The position numbers and the translations under genes were made by a program. Positions 7,928 through 17,316 of a stretch of 64,000 bases of DNA are shown in pieces. The DNA is from Streptomyces fungicidicus (GTDB taxonomy: Bacteria; Actinomycetota; Actinomycetes; Streptomycetales; Streptomycetaceae). Location: contig NZ_CP023408.1 in the NCBI RefSeq assembly GCF_003665435.1, forward strand, positions 620,001 to 684,000. The letters are read 5' to 3'. The notes beneath the pieces are model-generated. The model made no database searches and was not told where the DNA came from. It was given only the letters and a program-made list of their open reading frames with translations. Every line of letters starts with the position of its first letter. The first letter of the stretch is position 1.

Positions 7928-10729
7928 GTGACCATGACGAAGCCGGCTACGACCGCAGGGGCACGGCCGGAGGTGGGCGCCCAGCCGCCCCCGATGGGCG
8001 CGGAGGCCTGTGGACTGCCGGCGGAAGACGTCGTGCGACTTCTCCGCGTCGACCCGGGCAACGGGCTGACCGCGGGCGAGGCCGCCGCGCGGGCCGCCGT
8101 CCACGGGCCCAACCGCATGGCGGAAGCGGCCCGGCGGCCGGAGTGGCTGAGGTTCCTGGACCAGTTCCGCAACTGGCTCATCGGTGTTCTGCTGCTCGCG
8201 GCCGTGGTGGCGGCAGCCGTCGGTGAGGTCGAGGACGCCTTGGTGATCACCGTCGTCCTGCAGATCAACGCCGTGCTCGGCTACCTCCAGGAGCGTCGCG
8301 CCGAGCGCAGCCTGGAGTCGCTTCGGCGGATGCTCGTACCGACCGCGCGGGTCCGCCGCGACGGCGTCGAGCACGTGGTCGGGGCGGACCTGCTGGTGCC
8401 GGGGGATGTCGTGCTGCTGGAGGCCGGTGACCGGGTACCGGCCGACGGGCGGCTGATGGTCGCGGAGTCGGTGGAGGCCGCCGAGGCGGCGCTGACCGGT
8501 GAGTCGCAGCCGGTTGCCAAGGGCACGGCCCCGGTCGGGAACGACCACCCGGAGAGGGTCCCGCTGGCCGAGCGCACCAGCATGCTCTTCATGAACACCG
8601 CCCTCACGCGGGGCCGCGCCGAGGTGATCGTCACCGCCACCGGCATGCGGACCGAGCTCGGTGCCATCGCCCACGCGTTGCGCACCGGCGCCGAGCCGCC
8701 GAGCCCCCTGCAGGTCCAGCTGGACAGCCTGGGCCGCCGGCTCGCGCTGCTCAGCGGGATCGCGGTCGTGGCGTACGCGCTCACCGGGCTGCTCCGCGGC
8801 GAGGGGCTGTCCGATCTCGCGCTGCGGGCAGTGGCCCTGGCGGTCGCCGCGATCCCCGAAGGGCTGCCCGCCGTACTCGCCCTCACCCTCGCGCTCGGCG
8901 TTCACCGTATGGCCCGGCGCGGCGCCGTCGTCAAACGCCTCGCGGCGGTGGAGGCGCTGGGCTCGGCCACTGTCGTGTGCAGCGACAAGACCGGCACCCT
9001 GACCCTGAACCAGATGACTGCTCGGGCGGTGTGGGCAGGCGGACGGCTGTACGACGTCACGGGTGAGGGCTACGCCACCGGCGGCACTCTGCGCACCGGG
9101 GTGACCGGCGGTGGCGACAGCGACCTGCGGCGGGCGCTGCTTCCCTTCGCGGTCTGCAACGACGCGCACCTGACCGGCGGCGGTGACGAGGCCGGGGGAG
9201 ACGGCTTCGTCGGCGACCCCACCGAGGCCGCGCTCGTCGTCCTCGCCGCCAAGGGCGGGCTGGACGCGGACCGGCTGCGCACCGAACTGCCCCGCACCGG
9301 TGAGCTGCCCTTCGACGCGGCCACCAAGTACATGGCCACCTTCCACGCCGAACCGGACGGCCGCACCCGCGTACTCGTCAAGGGCGCCGTGGACGTCCTG
9401 CTGGATCTCTGCCGCGCCGTCCTGACCGAGGACGGCGAACGGCCCCTGGACGACGAGCGGCGCCGGGCCGAGGTCCTCGCCGTGACCGAGCGGCTGAGCG
9501 AGGCCGGACTACGGGTGCTGGGTGCCGCCGAAGCGCTGGTGGACGGGCCCCCGTCCGCGAACGCGTTGTCCGGTCTGACCCTCCTGTCGATCGCCGGGCT
9601 CGCGGACCCGCCCCGCCCACAGGCGGGCGAGGCGATGGCGCTCTGCCGCACGGCGGGCGTGAGCGTGAAGATGATCACGGGCGACCACGCGGGGACGGCG
9701 GCGGCCGTCGCGCGCGAACTCGGCATCCAGGGGGACGTCGTCACCGGCGCCGAACTGGACGGGATGCCGGAGGAGGAGCTCGCTGAGCGGGTCGACGGCA
9801 TCGGTGTCTTCGCGCGTGTGGCACCCGAGCACAAGGTCGCGATCGTGCGGGCTCTCTCGAGCAGGGGGCACGTCGTCGCGATGACCGGGGACGGCGTCAA
9901 CGACGCGGCCGCGCTGCGGGCCGCCCACATCGGCGTCGCGATGGGCGTCACCGGCACGGACGTGGCCAAGGAAGCCGCCGACATGGTCCTGACCGACGAC
10001 GACTTCTCCACCATCGTCCGGGCCGTCCGTGAAGGGCGGGCCATCTACGGGAACATCGTCAAGTTCGTCCGCTTCCAGCTGGCCACCAACATCGGCGCCA
10101 TCCTGACGCTGCTGGGCTCGGCCCTCGCCGGCCTGCCCGCACCGCTCACCGCCGCACAACTGCTCTGGGTCAACATCATCATGGACGGACCGCCGGCCAT
10201 GGCCCTGGCCGTGGACCCCGCCCGCGACGACGTCATGCGCCAACCGCCGCGCGACCCCGGCGAACGCATCCTCGACGCGAGGCGGCTGTTCGCCGTCGGC
10301 CGGGCCGGTGCGGTCATGGCCCTCGGTACCGTGGTTCTCCTCGCCGTGGCCCGTTCGCACGCCGACGCGCGGACCGCCGCGACCATGGCCTTCACCACGT
10401 TCGTGCTCTTCCAGCTCTTCAACGCCCTGAACGCCCGCGCGGACGACGGGCCGCTGCTGAGCCGCTACCAGCTGCGCAACCGCACACTGTGGCTGTGCCT
10501 GACGGGTGTGCTGGCGGTCCAGGTGGCCGCCGTCCATCTGCCGCAGGCGCAGAACGTCTTCGGGACCGTGCCGTTGGACGCGGCGCAGTGGGCCGTGTGC
10601 CTGGGTACGGCCTCCACCGTGTTGCTCGCCGAACTGTTCTGGCGGGCCGCCGTCGGCGGGCGCACCGGCGGGCATCGAGCGGGCCGAGGGCGACTGCCAC
10701 GCCGAGTCGTCTCCGGATGGTCCGGTTGA
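7928..10729 (+). CDS. P-type (P2-like) cation-transporting ATPase
   Basis: A 933-residue integral membrane pump. Domains in order: N-terminal cation ATPase domain, actuator domain with LTGESQPV near residue 190, membrane segment with the PEGLP motif near 310, phosphorylation site CSDKTGTLT with Asp about 353, nucleotide domain, hinge GDGVNDAAAL near 653, and a six-helix C-terminal domain. PEGLP plus overall length fit type II (Ca2+/Na+/K+-like) ATPases rather than heavy-metal pumps, and there is no N-terminal CxxC metal domain. The ion is not proven. The start may be GTG 7928 or ATG 7934; AGAGG suits the ATG slightly better. It is convergent with a CBS-BON gene. Confidence 0.9.
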   Translation: MTMTKPATTAGARPEVGAQPPPMGAEACGLPAEDVVRLLRVDPGNGLTAGEAAARAAVHGPNRMAEAARRPEWLRFLDQFRNWLIGVLLLAAVVAAAVGEVEDALVITVVLQINAVLGYLQERRAERSLESLRRMLVPTARVRRDGVEHVVGADLLVPGDVVLLEAGDRVPADGRLMVAESVEAAEAALTGESQPVAKGTAPVGNDHPERVPLAERTSMLFMNTALTRGRAEVIVTATGMRTELGAIAHALRTGAEPPSPLQVQLDSLGRRLALLSGIAVVAYALTGLLRGEGLSDLALRAVALAVAAIPEGLPAVLALTLALGVHRMARRGAVVKRLAAVEALGSATVVCSDKTGTLTLNQMTARAVWAGGRLYDVTGEGYATGGTLRTGVTGGGDSDLRRALLPFAVCNDAHLTGGGDEAGGDGFVGDPTEAALVVLAAKGGLDADRLRTELPRTGELPFDAATKYMATFHAEPDGRTRVLVKGAVDVLLDLCRAVLTEDGERPLDDERRRAEVLAVTERLSEAGLRVLGAAEALVDGPPSANALSGLTLLSIAGLADPPRPQAGEAMALCRTAGVSVKMITGDHAGTAAAVARELGIQGDVVTGAELDGMPEEELAERVDGIGVFARVAPEHKVAIVRALSSRGHVVAMTGDGVNDAAALRAAHIGVAMGVTGTDVAKEAADMVLTDDDFSTIVRAVREGRAIYGNIVKFVRFQLATNIGAILTLLGSALAGLPAPLTAAQLLWVNIIMDGPPAMALAVDPARDDVMRQPPRDPGERILDARRLFAVGRAGAVMALGTVVLLAVARSHADARTAATMAFTTFVLFQLFNALNARADDGPLLSRYQLRNRTLWLCLTGVLAVQVAAVHLPQAQNVFGTVPLDAAQWAVCLGTASTVLLAELFWRAAVGGRTGGHRAGRGRLPRRVVSGWSG

Positions 10730-10755
10730 CCTCGAAACTCACCGGCAGCACCAGG

Positions 10756-11433
10756 TTACGACGTATCACTTGACCCGGTGGTCGGGGTGGACTCCCCGGT
10801 GAGCTGCGGTTCGACGCCCACGACACCCTCCACGGCGCGGATGAGCCGGACGGCAACCGGGACGAGTGAGGTGTCGCGGATGTTTCCGCGGAGGGTGACG
10901 ACTCCCTCGTGCACGTTCACGTGGATGGCATGACTGAAGGCCGGAAAGAGGTAGGACACCACCGTACGGCGTACCTCCTCCTCGATGTCCTCGTCCGGCC
11001 GCAGGAAGACCTTGAGGAGGTCGGCGCGGCTGACGATCCCCTGGAGCATGGCCGACTCATCGACCACGGGCAGCCGTTTGACGTGGCGGACAGCCAGGAT
11101 CCTCGCGGCCTGAGCCAGGGTGGCGTCGGAGTGGACCGTCACGGCGGGTCTGCTCATGAGATCCCCGGCCGTCACCGCACCGGCCCTGACGACGTCGGAC
11201 GGGCGCCGACGCTCCTCGACCGGGGTCGGATCACTGTCGCGGAACTCCTCTTTGGGGAGGAGGTCGGCCTCGGAGACGACTCCGACGACGCGTCCCTCGC
11301 CCTCGAGCACCGGCATGGCACTGACCCGCCACTGTTCCATGGTTCGGACGATCTCCTTGAAGGGCGCGTCGCGTCCGACGGCCACGACCGTCCGGGTCAT
11401 CACATCGCTCACGATGTGCGGGGTTTCCGGCAC
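10756..11433 (-). CDS. CBS-domain pair with C-terminal BON domain
   Basis: A 225-residue cytoplasmic protein. Two CBS motifs (about residues 9-65 and 88-145; DVMTRTVVAV, DLMSRPAVTV) form a Bateman module that usually binds adenine nucleotides. A BON-like domain (about 150-215; HVNVHEGVVTLRGNIRD) follows. GTG start with AGGAGG seven bases upstream. A second protein of the same architecture lies at 20834-21679, so the pair brackets the stress protein and V-ATPase genes. In actinobacteria such proteins often accompany stress and hypoxia genes; the target here is unknown. Confidence 0.85.
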   Translation of the reverse strand: MPETPHIVSDVMTRTVVAVGRDAPFKEIVRTMEQWRVSAMPVLEGEGRVVGVVSEADLLPKEEFRDSDPTPVEERRRPSDVVRAGAVTAGDLMSRPAVTVHSDATLAQAARILAVRHVKRLPVVDESAMLQGIVSRADLLKVFLRPDEDIEEEVRRTVVSYLFPAFSHAIHVNVHEGVVTLRGNIRDTSLVPVAVRLIRAVEGVVGVEPQLTGESTPTTGSSDTS

Positions 11434-11840
11434 CGTTCACCTCCTGGTCTCTGCGAGTACCGGACCGTGCGGGCTGCGGCCCGCTGGGTGCACTCCGGAG
11501 CTGACGGCGGTGCCGTGCCCCGGCCGGGCGGCAGGTCGGCACCACGCCGGCCGGACGAGGGCGGCTAGGCCGGGATCGCCGGGGTGCTCTTCGCAGCCAG
11601 GTCGGCGGCGAGCCTGTCCCCGCACTCGCCGCTCGCCGGCGAGACCGGTCGCGCAGGCGGCACCGGGCCGACGGAACACCTGCTTCCGCCCGGGCGCCGG
11701 CACTCTGGCCGACGAGAGTTTCATGACCGGTCGCCCTCCGTACTCCACCATTTTGTACGCGGAGTCCGGAGACGGCGCGTCGGCCTGGCCCTCTGGGCTT
11801 CGGTGCCGGCCCTCGGCTCGGCTCCCCGGCCGCGCGCTGT
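11434..11840. other. Non-coding interval upstream of the CBS-BON gene
   Basis: These 407 bases lie between the Usp stop and the CBS-BON start, both on the minus strand. The right-hand ribosome-binding site AGGAGG belongs to the CBS-BON gene, whose promoter must be here. Short open frames exist on both strands but lack ribosome-binding sites or recognisable products. I see no convincing hairpin or promoter. Confidence 0.4.
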
Positions 11841-12671
11841 TCACTTCCGCGGTACGACCATGACAGGACACTGTGCGTGGTGGAGCAGCACGTGGTTGAT
11901 CACGCCGAGTTGCAGGCCGGGACGGCCCTGCCGTGCACCGGCGCCGACGACCAGCAGATCCGCTTCCGCCGCCGCGCCCAGCAACGCGCTTCGCGCGGGC
12001 CCCTCGACCGTCCGTGGCGACACCACGACGTCCGGGTACCGCTTCGCAGGGCCGCGCAAGGCGTCGTCGAGCACCTGCGCGGGCGGGCGGCGGTGGGCTT
12101 CGAGCGCGTACCACGACCCGGGCGGAGGCTCGGGAAGCGCACCGAGCGGTGCGTTCCAGGCATGGACGGCCACGAGCTCGCATCGCCTCACGTGAGCCTC
12201 ACGGAAGGCGTACTCCACGGCCCTGTCGCTTTCCGTCCCGTCCTCCACTCCCACCACGATCCTCCTGAACCGGCCGGACCGGTGCTCCTGCGAGCCACGG
12301 ACGACGACGACCGGGCAGTCCGCCCGCGCCGCCACGGCGAGGCCGACGGAGCCCAGGAGCAGTCCGGTGAGCTCCCCGCGCCCTGTGGCCCCGACCACCA
12401 GCGCGAAGGCCTGACGTCCCTTGCCGATCAGGGCCGACACCGCGTCCTCGCGCGGCACTTCGCTCGACAGCCGCAGGCCGGGGGAGACGTTCGCGGCCCG
12501 TTCGGAGGCCGCGGTGACCGGACCGGACGGGTCCGCACCCGGGCCCGCCGCGTGCACCAGGTGAAGCGGCCTGGTGTGCAGGGCCGCATCCCGGGCGGCC
12601 CAGTCCACCGCGTCGTCCAGGCTCGGTTCCGATCCGTCGACCCCCACCACCAGGGGCATCGCTGCAGCCAT
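11841..12671 (-). CDS. Tandem universal stress protein (UspA family)
   Basis: A 276-residue cytoplasmic protein made of two Usp domains (about 1-140 and 145-276). Domain 1 opens with PLVVGVDGSEPSLDDAVDWA and ends with a GATGRGELTGLLLGSVG ATP-loop segment of the G-2x-G-9x-G(S/T) type. Domain 2 opens with RIVVGVEDGTESDRAVEYA and ends with VVGAGARQGRPGLQLG, a more divergent loop. The start ATG is preceded by GAGGGA; a second in-frame ATG four codons in is possible. Tandem Usp proteins in actinobacteria are commonly induced by hypoxia or dormancy. It lies just downstream of the V-ATPase operon on the same strand, with a 126-bp gap. Confidence 0.9.
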   Translation of the reverse strand: MAAAMPLVVGVDGSEPSLDDAVDWAARDAALHTRPLHLVHAAGPGADPSGPVTAASERAANVSPGLRLSSEVPREDAVSALIGKGRQAFALVVGATGRGELTGLLLGSVGLAVAARADCPVVVVRGSQEHRSGRFRRIVVGVEDGTESDRAVEYAFREAHVRRCELVAVHAWNAPLGALPEPPPGSWYALEAHRRPPAQVLDDALRGPAKRYPDVVVSPRTVEGPARSALLGAAAEADLLVVGAGARQGRPGLQLGVINHVLLHHAQCPVMVVPRK

Positions 12672-12797
12672 CTCTGATCCCTCTGTTCCGAGAGGCTTAC
12701 CCGGTCACCACCGTTCCAGCTTCGTACGAGACGGAGGCGGGTGCCATGGGACTCGGCCGCGCCGATCCGGGCTTCCCACGGCGCCGGACGCGAGCGG

Positions 12798-13418
12798 TCA
12801 CCGGCCGTCGGCGCCGGCGGCCCAGCGCCGGCGGACGCCGTCCTCCTGCTCGGACTGTTCCAGGGCCAGGCCCGCCCGGTGGAGTTCCTCCCGCAGACGG
12901 GGAATCCAGTGGCGCCGCAGGGCACGGACCCGGTGCCGGGTGCTGACGACCTCCGAGCCCACCAGCTCGGCGGCGGCGCGAGCGGCCGCGTACTCGGCTG
13001 CGGCGCGCACGGCTCCGGCGTAGGCCGCCTGGGCGTGTACCAGGGCCGTGTTGGAGGGCGCGGCGGCAGTCGCCGGGCGGGGCGGTACGGACACGGAGGC
13101 CGACACGGGGCGGCGCACACCCATGAAGACGCTCCAGCCGACCGACACCTCGGCGAGGGCGGTGCCCGCGGCAGCCGAGTCGAGGGCCTGCTCCCCTCCC
13201 AGCAGCAGCCCCCGGAGCAACCATGTCTCGGCCCCGGACAGCAGATTCCGCCAGGTCCGGCCGGCCGCCTCCGCCACGCGCAGCAGCCGCTCGTGCTCGG
13301 TGCGGAGAATGCGCAGCTTCTGCTCCAGCAGGTCGGCTCCGCGTTCGGCGACATCGAGGCTGTGTCGCAGACGAAGCCGTCCCGCACGGCCGGGCGGGGT
13401 ACGCCGGGCGGTCGTCAT
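12798..13418 (-). CDS. V-type ATPase subunit D
   Basis: A 206-residue central-stalk subunit. It begins with the family pattern PPGRAGRLRLRHSLDVAERGADLLEQK and continues as a long N-terminal helix, with a second long helix at the C-terminus (GSEVVSTRHRVRALRRHWIP). The two would pair as the coiled-coil rotor shaft. It is the last gene of the nine-gene operon, and its start overlaps the subunit B stop (ATGA). In V/A-type enzymes subunit D, with F, turns inside the A3B3 ring and couples it to the membrane rotor. Confidence 0.88.
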   Translation of the reverse strand: MTTARRTPPGRAGRLRLRHSLDVAERGADLLEQKLRILRTEHERLLRVAEAAGRTWRNLLSGAETWLLRGLLLGGEQALDSAAAGTALAEVSVGWSVFMGVRRPVSASVSVPPRPATAAAPSNTALVHAQAAYAGAVRAAAEYAAARAAAELVGSEVVSTRHRVRALRRHWIPRLREELHRAGLALEQSEQEDGVRRRWAAGADGR

Positions 13419-14824
13419 CGCGGCACCTCACCGTCAGGATCGGCGAGGTCTTTCGCACCATGGGCGTCCAGCAGCCGTGCCGGAAGCATGGAGAGCTGAC
13501 CGCGGGGCAGGACGAGCAGGGCCCGCCAGGCGCGTTCCAGTGCGGTGTCGAGGTCGCGTGGTGCGTCGCTGCGCTGGTCGACGAAGTCCCGCAGGAACGT
13601 CTCCTCGAAGTCCAGGTACCGGCGGTCCGTCGGGCTCAGAGCCGCCCGGCCGACGAGGTCCGCGAGGTCGCGGACCTGCCTGGCCCGGGCGACTGCGGCC
13701 AGCAACTGGGCCGCGACGTCGAGGTGGTCCTCGCGGGTCCGGCCGGGTCCTGCGCCCTTGCGCATCAGCCGGGACAGGGAGGACAGCGCGTCCAGCGGCG
13801 GATACACGCCCCGCGCGTGCGTCTCGGGCGAGAGCACGATCTGGCCCTCGGTGATGTACCCCGTCAGGTCCGGCACCGGGTGCGTGATGTCGCCCGCCGG
13901 CATGGTGAGCACCGGCAGCACGGTCACCGAGCCCGGCCGTCCCCGGATGCGTCCGCAGCGTTCGTACAGGGAGGCCAGGTCGCTGTAGAGGTAGCCGGGG
14001 TAGGCGCGACGGGCGGGGATCTCACCGCGGGCGGCGGAGACCTCCCGCAGGGCCTCGGCGTACATCGTCATGTCGCTCATCACGACCAGGACGTGCCGTC
14101 CCCCGGTGAAGGCGAGGTGCTCGGCGACGGTGAGCGCGATGCGCGGCGTGAGGATCCGTTCGATCACCGGGTCGTCGGCGGTGTTCAGCAGCAGGACCAG
14201 TTCCCCGGCGGCGGACCGTTCCTCCAGGGCGTCACGCACGAAGGCGGCGTCCGCGTGGGTGAGGCCCATGCCGGCGAAGACGACGCTGAACGCCGCGCCG
14301 GAGGTGGTGGACTGGGCGGCGATCTGCGCGGCCAGTTCCAGATGGGGCAGTCCGGCCGTGGAGAACACCGGCAGTTTCTGCCCGCGTGCCAGCGTCGTGA
14401 GGGTGTCGACGGCGCCGACCCCGGTGAGCACCGGCTCGGACGGCGGCTCACGCCGCACCGGGTTGACGGGAGCTCCGCCGACCTCGGCGTGGTGGGAGCC
14501 GAACACCGGTGGGCCGCCGTCGAGGGGATCGCCCCGGCCGTTGCAGACCCGGCCCAGCCAGTCCGTGCCGACGGGAACGCGCAGCGGGCCGCCGGAGAAG
14601 GCCGCCCGCACACCCGACGGATCCATCCCCGACGTACCCTCCAGCACCTGGACGACGGCCAGGCCGCGGTCGGCGTCCAGGACCACGCCGTGACGCACCT
14701 CGCCCGAGGCCAGGGTGATGCGTACGTCCTCGTCCCAGCCGATTCCCGACAAACCCCCGACGACCGCGAGCGGCCCGCGCAGCTCGCGCACCGTCGTGTA
14801 CTCGATTCCGCCCGACGAGTTCAT
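13415..14824 (-). CDS. V-type ATPase subunit B
   Basis: A 469-residue non-catalytic nucleotide-binding subunit of the V1 head. It has the alpha/beta-ATPase fold (N-terminal barrel, central Rossmann part, C-terminal helical domain) but no Walker A P-loop, as expected for subunit B. Typical segments are TDWLGRVCNGRGDPLDGGPP, FSTAGLPHLELAAQIAAQ, SDMTMYAEALREVSAARGE and PVLTMPAGDITHPVPDLTGYITEGQ. It overlaps both neighbours by ATGA. It alternates with subunit A in the hexamer. Confidence 0.93.
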   Translation of the reverse strand: MNSSGGIEYTTVRELRGPLAVVGGLSGIGWDEDVRITLASGEVRHGVVLDADRGLAVVQVLEGTSGMDPSGVRAAFSGGPLRVPVGTDWLGRVCNGRGDPLDGGPPVFGSHHAEVGGAPVNPVRREPPSEPVLTGVGAVDTLTTLARGQKLPVFSTAGLPHLELAAQIAAQSTTSGAAFSVVFAGMGLTHADAAFVRDALEERSAAGELVLLLNTADDPVIERILTPRIALTVAEHLAFTGGRHVLVVMSDMTMYAEALREVSAARGEIPARRAYPGYLYSDLASLYERCGRIRGRPGSVTVLPVLTMPAGDITHPVPDLTGYITEGQIVLSPETHARGVYPPLDALSSLSRLMRKGAGPGRTREDHLDVAAQLLAAVARARQVRDLADLVGRAALSPTDRRYLDFEETFLRDFVDQRSDAPRDLDTALERAWRALLVLPRGQLSMLPARLLDAHGAKDLADPDGEVPR

Positions 14825-16578
14825 GGTCGTACGTCCCCCAGCCGCGCGAGTACCGCCTCGAGTCGCGCCGCCACCCCGGCGGCGTCGTGCGGGCCGGTGT
14901 CCTCACGGGCGCGCAGCAGCGGACCGAAGTCGATCTCCTCGACGGTGGACGCCGGGACGCCCGCGTCCACGAGTTCGCGGCAGCGGTCGGTGATCGCGAG
15001 AACGGCGTCGGCCAGGGCGGCCGTCTTCTCGTGGCCGCAGTAAGCGTCCCGCTCGGACAGGGCACTCTGCTGAAGCACTCCTTCGCGGACCAGCCTCCCC
15101 GCCAGCACGCTGACGCGTTCCCGCGCGGGCAGGGCGGCGATGCCGATCAGGTCGACGAGATCGGACAACCGGTCGGCCTCCGCCAGCACCGACCCGACCC
15201 GGTCGCGGCGCCCCGCCCACGCCGGATCACCGGCCGCCCGGTGCCCGGCGGTCAGCACCGGCACGTCCCGGGAGAAGGACCCCGCCCAGGAGACCGCCGG
15301 GTAGTGGCGGGCGTAGGCGAGGTCGCGGTCAAGGCTCCACAGGCAGCGCACGAAGCGTTCCGTGTGAGCGGTCACCGGTTCCGTCATGTCCCCACCGGGC
15401 GGGGAGACGGCGCCGATCACCGTCACCGATCCGGGGTCCCCGCCGAGGGTGGTCACGGCGGCGGCCCGCTCGTAGAAGGCGGCGATGGCGGACGCCAGTC
15501 CGGCCGGGTACCCCTCCTCGGCGGGCAGCGCGCCGGTACGGGAGGCGAACTCGCGGAGCGCCTCGGCCCACCGGGAGGTCGAATCGGCGATGACGACCAC
15601 GTCCAGCCCCATGTCCCGGAAGTACTCGGCGACCGTCATGCCCGTGTGCACGCTCGCCTCCCGGGCCATCATCGGCATGTTGGAGGTGTTGGCGATCACC
15701 ACGGTGCGGTCCGCGAGACGCCCGCCCGTGCGCGGGTCCCGGAGCTCCGACAGTTCACTGATGACGTCGGCCATCTCGTTGCCCCGCTCCCCGCAGCCGA
15801 CGTAGACGATGACGTCCGCGTCGCACCACTTGGCGATCTGCTGCAGCAGCATCGTCTTGCCGGTGCCGAAGCCGCCCGGCACCGCCACCGTGCCGCCCCG
15901 GGCCACGGGGAACAGCAGGTCGATCGCCCGCTGCCCGGTGTGCAGCGCCTCGCGGCTGCCGACGCGTTCGCGCACGGGGCGCGGCCGGCGCACCGGCCAC
16001 AGGGCGCCGGCTGTCACCCGGGTGCCGCCGACCACGGCCACCACGGAGTCCTCGGAGTACTCGCCGGCACCGGCGACCTCCTCGACCGTGCCCCTACAGC
16101 CGGGCGGCACGAGGACCTTCAGCCGCGCCGGACCCGTGTCGCCGAGCGCGCCGAGCGCCTGCCCCTCGACCACGTGCTCGCCCTCCGCCACCAACGGGGA
16201 GAAGACCGAAGTGCTCTCCCCGGCCGCCTGGCCGTGCGTGCCGGGCAGCAGCCAGTCGCCGGCGGCGGAAAGAGGGCGCAGCAGACCGTCGAAGACGCCG
16301 CCGAGCAGTCCCGCGCCGAGGCGCACCGACAGCGGACGGCCCCGCGGCAGCGCGGGATGCCCGGGAGCCAGCCCGCCCGTGTACTCGTACGCCTGGATCG
16401 TGACCACGTCCCCCCTGATCGCCACGACCTCGCCGGGCAATTTGGCTGGGCCGACCGACACCAGGTCGTACATGGCGACACCGCCCGTGTACTCCGTTTC
16501 GACCAGTGGCCCGGTGACGCGCAGGATCCGGGAGGCCGGCAGCCGGGCCCTCCCGAGGTCGTCCGTCAGGTCTCCCAC
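14821..16578 (-). CDS. V-type ATPase catalytic subunit A
   Basis: A 585-residue catalytic subunit. An N-terminal barrel (ILRVTGPLVETEY) and the 'non-homologous' insertion typical of A subunits (about residues 110-200) precede the P-loop GGFGTGKT near residue 233. The catalytic glutamate lies in VGCGERGNEMADV, and the family segment EYFRDMGLDVVVIADSTSRWAEALRE follows. The P-loop reads GGFGTGKT where many relatives have GPFGSGKT; the GKT core is intact. GTG start, overlapping the end of subunit E by 13 bases. The presence of the insertion separates it from F-type beta subunits. Confidence 0.94.
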   Translation of the reverse strand: MGDLTDDLGRARLPASRILRVTGPLVETEYTGGVAMYDLVSVGPAKLPGEVVAIRGDVVTIQAYEYTGGLAPGHPALPRGRPLSVRLGAGLLGGVFDGLLRPLSAAGDWLLPGTHGQAAGESTSVFSPLVAEGEHVVEGQALGALGDTGPARLKVLVPPGCRGTVEEVAGAGEYSEDSVVAVVGGTRVTAGALWPVRRPRPVRERVGSREALHTGQRAIDLLFPVARGGTVAVPGGFGTGKTMLLQQIAKWCDADVIVYVGCGERGNEMADVISELSELRDPRTGGRLADRTVVIANTSNMPMMAREASVHTGMTVAEYFRDMGLDVVVIADSTSRWAEALREFASRTGALPAEEGYPAGLASAIAAFYERAAAVTTLGGDPGSVTVIGAVSPPGGDMTEPVTAHTERFVRCLWSLDRDLAYARHYPAVSWAGSFSRDVPVLTAGHRAAGDPAWAGRRDRVGSVLAEADRLSDLVDLIGIAALPARERVSVLAGRLVREGVLQQSALSERDAYCGHEKTAALADAVLAITDRCRELVDAGVPASTVEEIDFGPLLRAREDTGPHDAAGVAARLEAVLARLGDVRP

Positions 16579-17090
16579 AGAGTCCGCACCTCCCCTCCGA
16601 GCCGGTCCAGCGCGCGCCCGGCCAGCGCGGGCAACGACAGGTCGGCCACTTTCCCCGGCGCCCGTGCCACCACGCCTCCCTCGGGATGTTCGGTCACCTC
16701 GGCGTCGGGGCCGAGCAGTGCACGGGCGCGGTCATCGAGCCGCTCCAGCAGGTCGGCGTAGCCGTCGGTCCGGCGCAGGGCACGGACCCGTGCGGTGACC
16801 TCCCGGCGCAGTTCGGCGTACGACTCCCGGCGCGCGGCCAGCGTGCGGGACCTGGCCTTCCGCCGGGCCCGGACGAGGAGATCGCGGGCGGCGTCCGCGC
16901 CGTCGGCCTCGCCCTGGCGGTGGGCCTTGTCCAGGACGGCCCGCGCCTCGGCGCGGGCCCGGTCCAGCAGGGCGGCCGTCTCCTGCTCGGTGCGGGCCAG
17001 CAGCGCTTCGGCGTCGGCGTGGGCGGCCCGCAGCAGCTCCGCCCGCACCGGGTGGAGTGCGTCCGCCGTCCGGTCGGGCACCGGGCTCAT
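16566..17090 (-). CDS. V-type ATPase subunit E
   Basis: A 174-residue peripheral-stalk subunit. Residues 15-100 are a charged, alanine-rich helix suited to pairing with the G/H-type subunit. The C-terminal ~70 residues (YADLLERLDDRARALLGPDAEV and GGVVARAPGKVADLSL) match the globular E domain that caps the A3B3 ring. Its ATG overlaps the stop of subunit F. Sequence identity in this family is low, so position in the operon contributes strongly to the call. Confidence 0.8.
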   Translation of the reverse strand: MSPVPDRTADALHPVRAELLRAAHADAEALLARTEQETAALLDRARAEARAVLDKAHRQGEADGADAARDLLVRARRKARSRTLAARRESYAELRREVTARVRALRRTDGYADLLERLDDRARALLGPDAEVTEHPEGGVVARAPGKVADLSLPALAGRALDRLGGEVRTLWET

Positions 17091-17314
17091 GGCGGCATCA
17101 CGGTGATCAGCGGGGAGTGGCCCGGGGGAGCCGCGGGGCCGGACCGAAGCGCCTCGGCGGCAGCCGGGGTGAGGATCACCAGGTCGGTGTCCTCCGGCAG
17201 GTCCCGCCAGGCCCGGCGTGCCGCCTCGGGGCTGTCGGCGACGAGGACGACCGCTCCGGCCAGGGCCAGGCCGCCAACCCGGGTCTGCTCACCGATGGCG
17301 GCGACGCGGCCCAC
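17087..17314 (-). CDS. V-type ATPase subunit F
   Basis: A short, 75-residue subunit: GRVAAIGEQTRVGGLALAG start, then VVLVADSPEAARRAW and DTDLVILTPAAAEAL. This is the compact Rossmann-like F fold that binds subunit D in the central stalk. The GTG at 17314 begins two bases after the stop of the proteolipid gene, so it is coupled to it; it ends with a 4-base overlap with subunit E. It is at the short end for the family (about 100 residues is common) and lacks most of the usual C-terminal tail. Confidence 0.75.
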   Translation of the reverse strand: MGRVAAIGEQTRVGGLALAGAVVLVADSPEAARRAWRDLPEDTDLVILTPAAAEALRSGPAAPPGHSPLITVMPP

Positions 17315-17316
17315 GG

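Noticed and set aside
11437..11751. Short minus-strand frame starting near 11751 before the CBS-BON gene
   Set aside because: No ribosome-binding site, Arg/Pro-rich product and no recognisable motif; treated as non-coding.
13415..16578. F-type ATP synthase alpha/beta genes as an alternative reading of subunits A and B
   Set aside because: Subunit A has the V-type insertion before the P-loop, subunit B lacks a P-loop, and subunits D and I plus the K hairpin are V-type.
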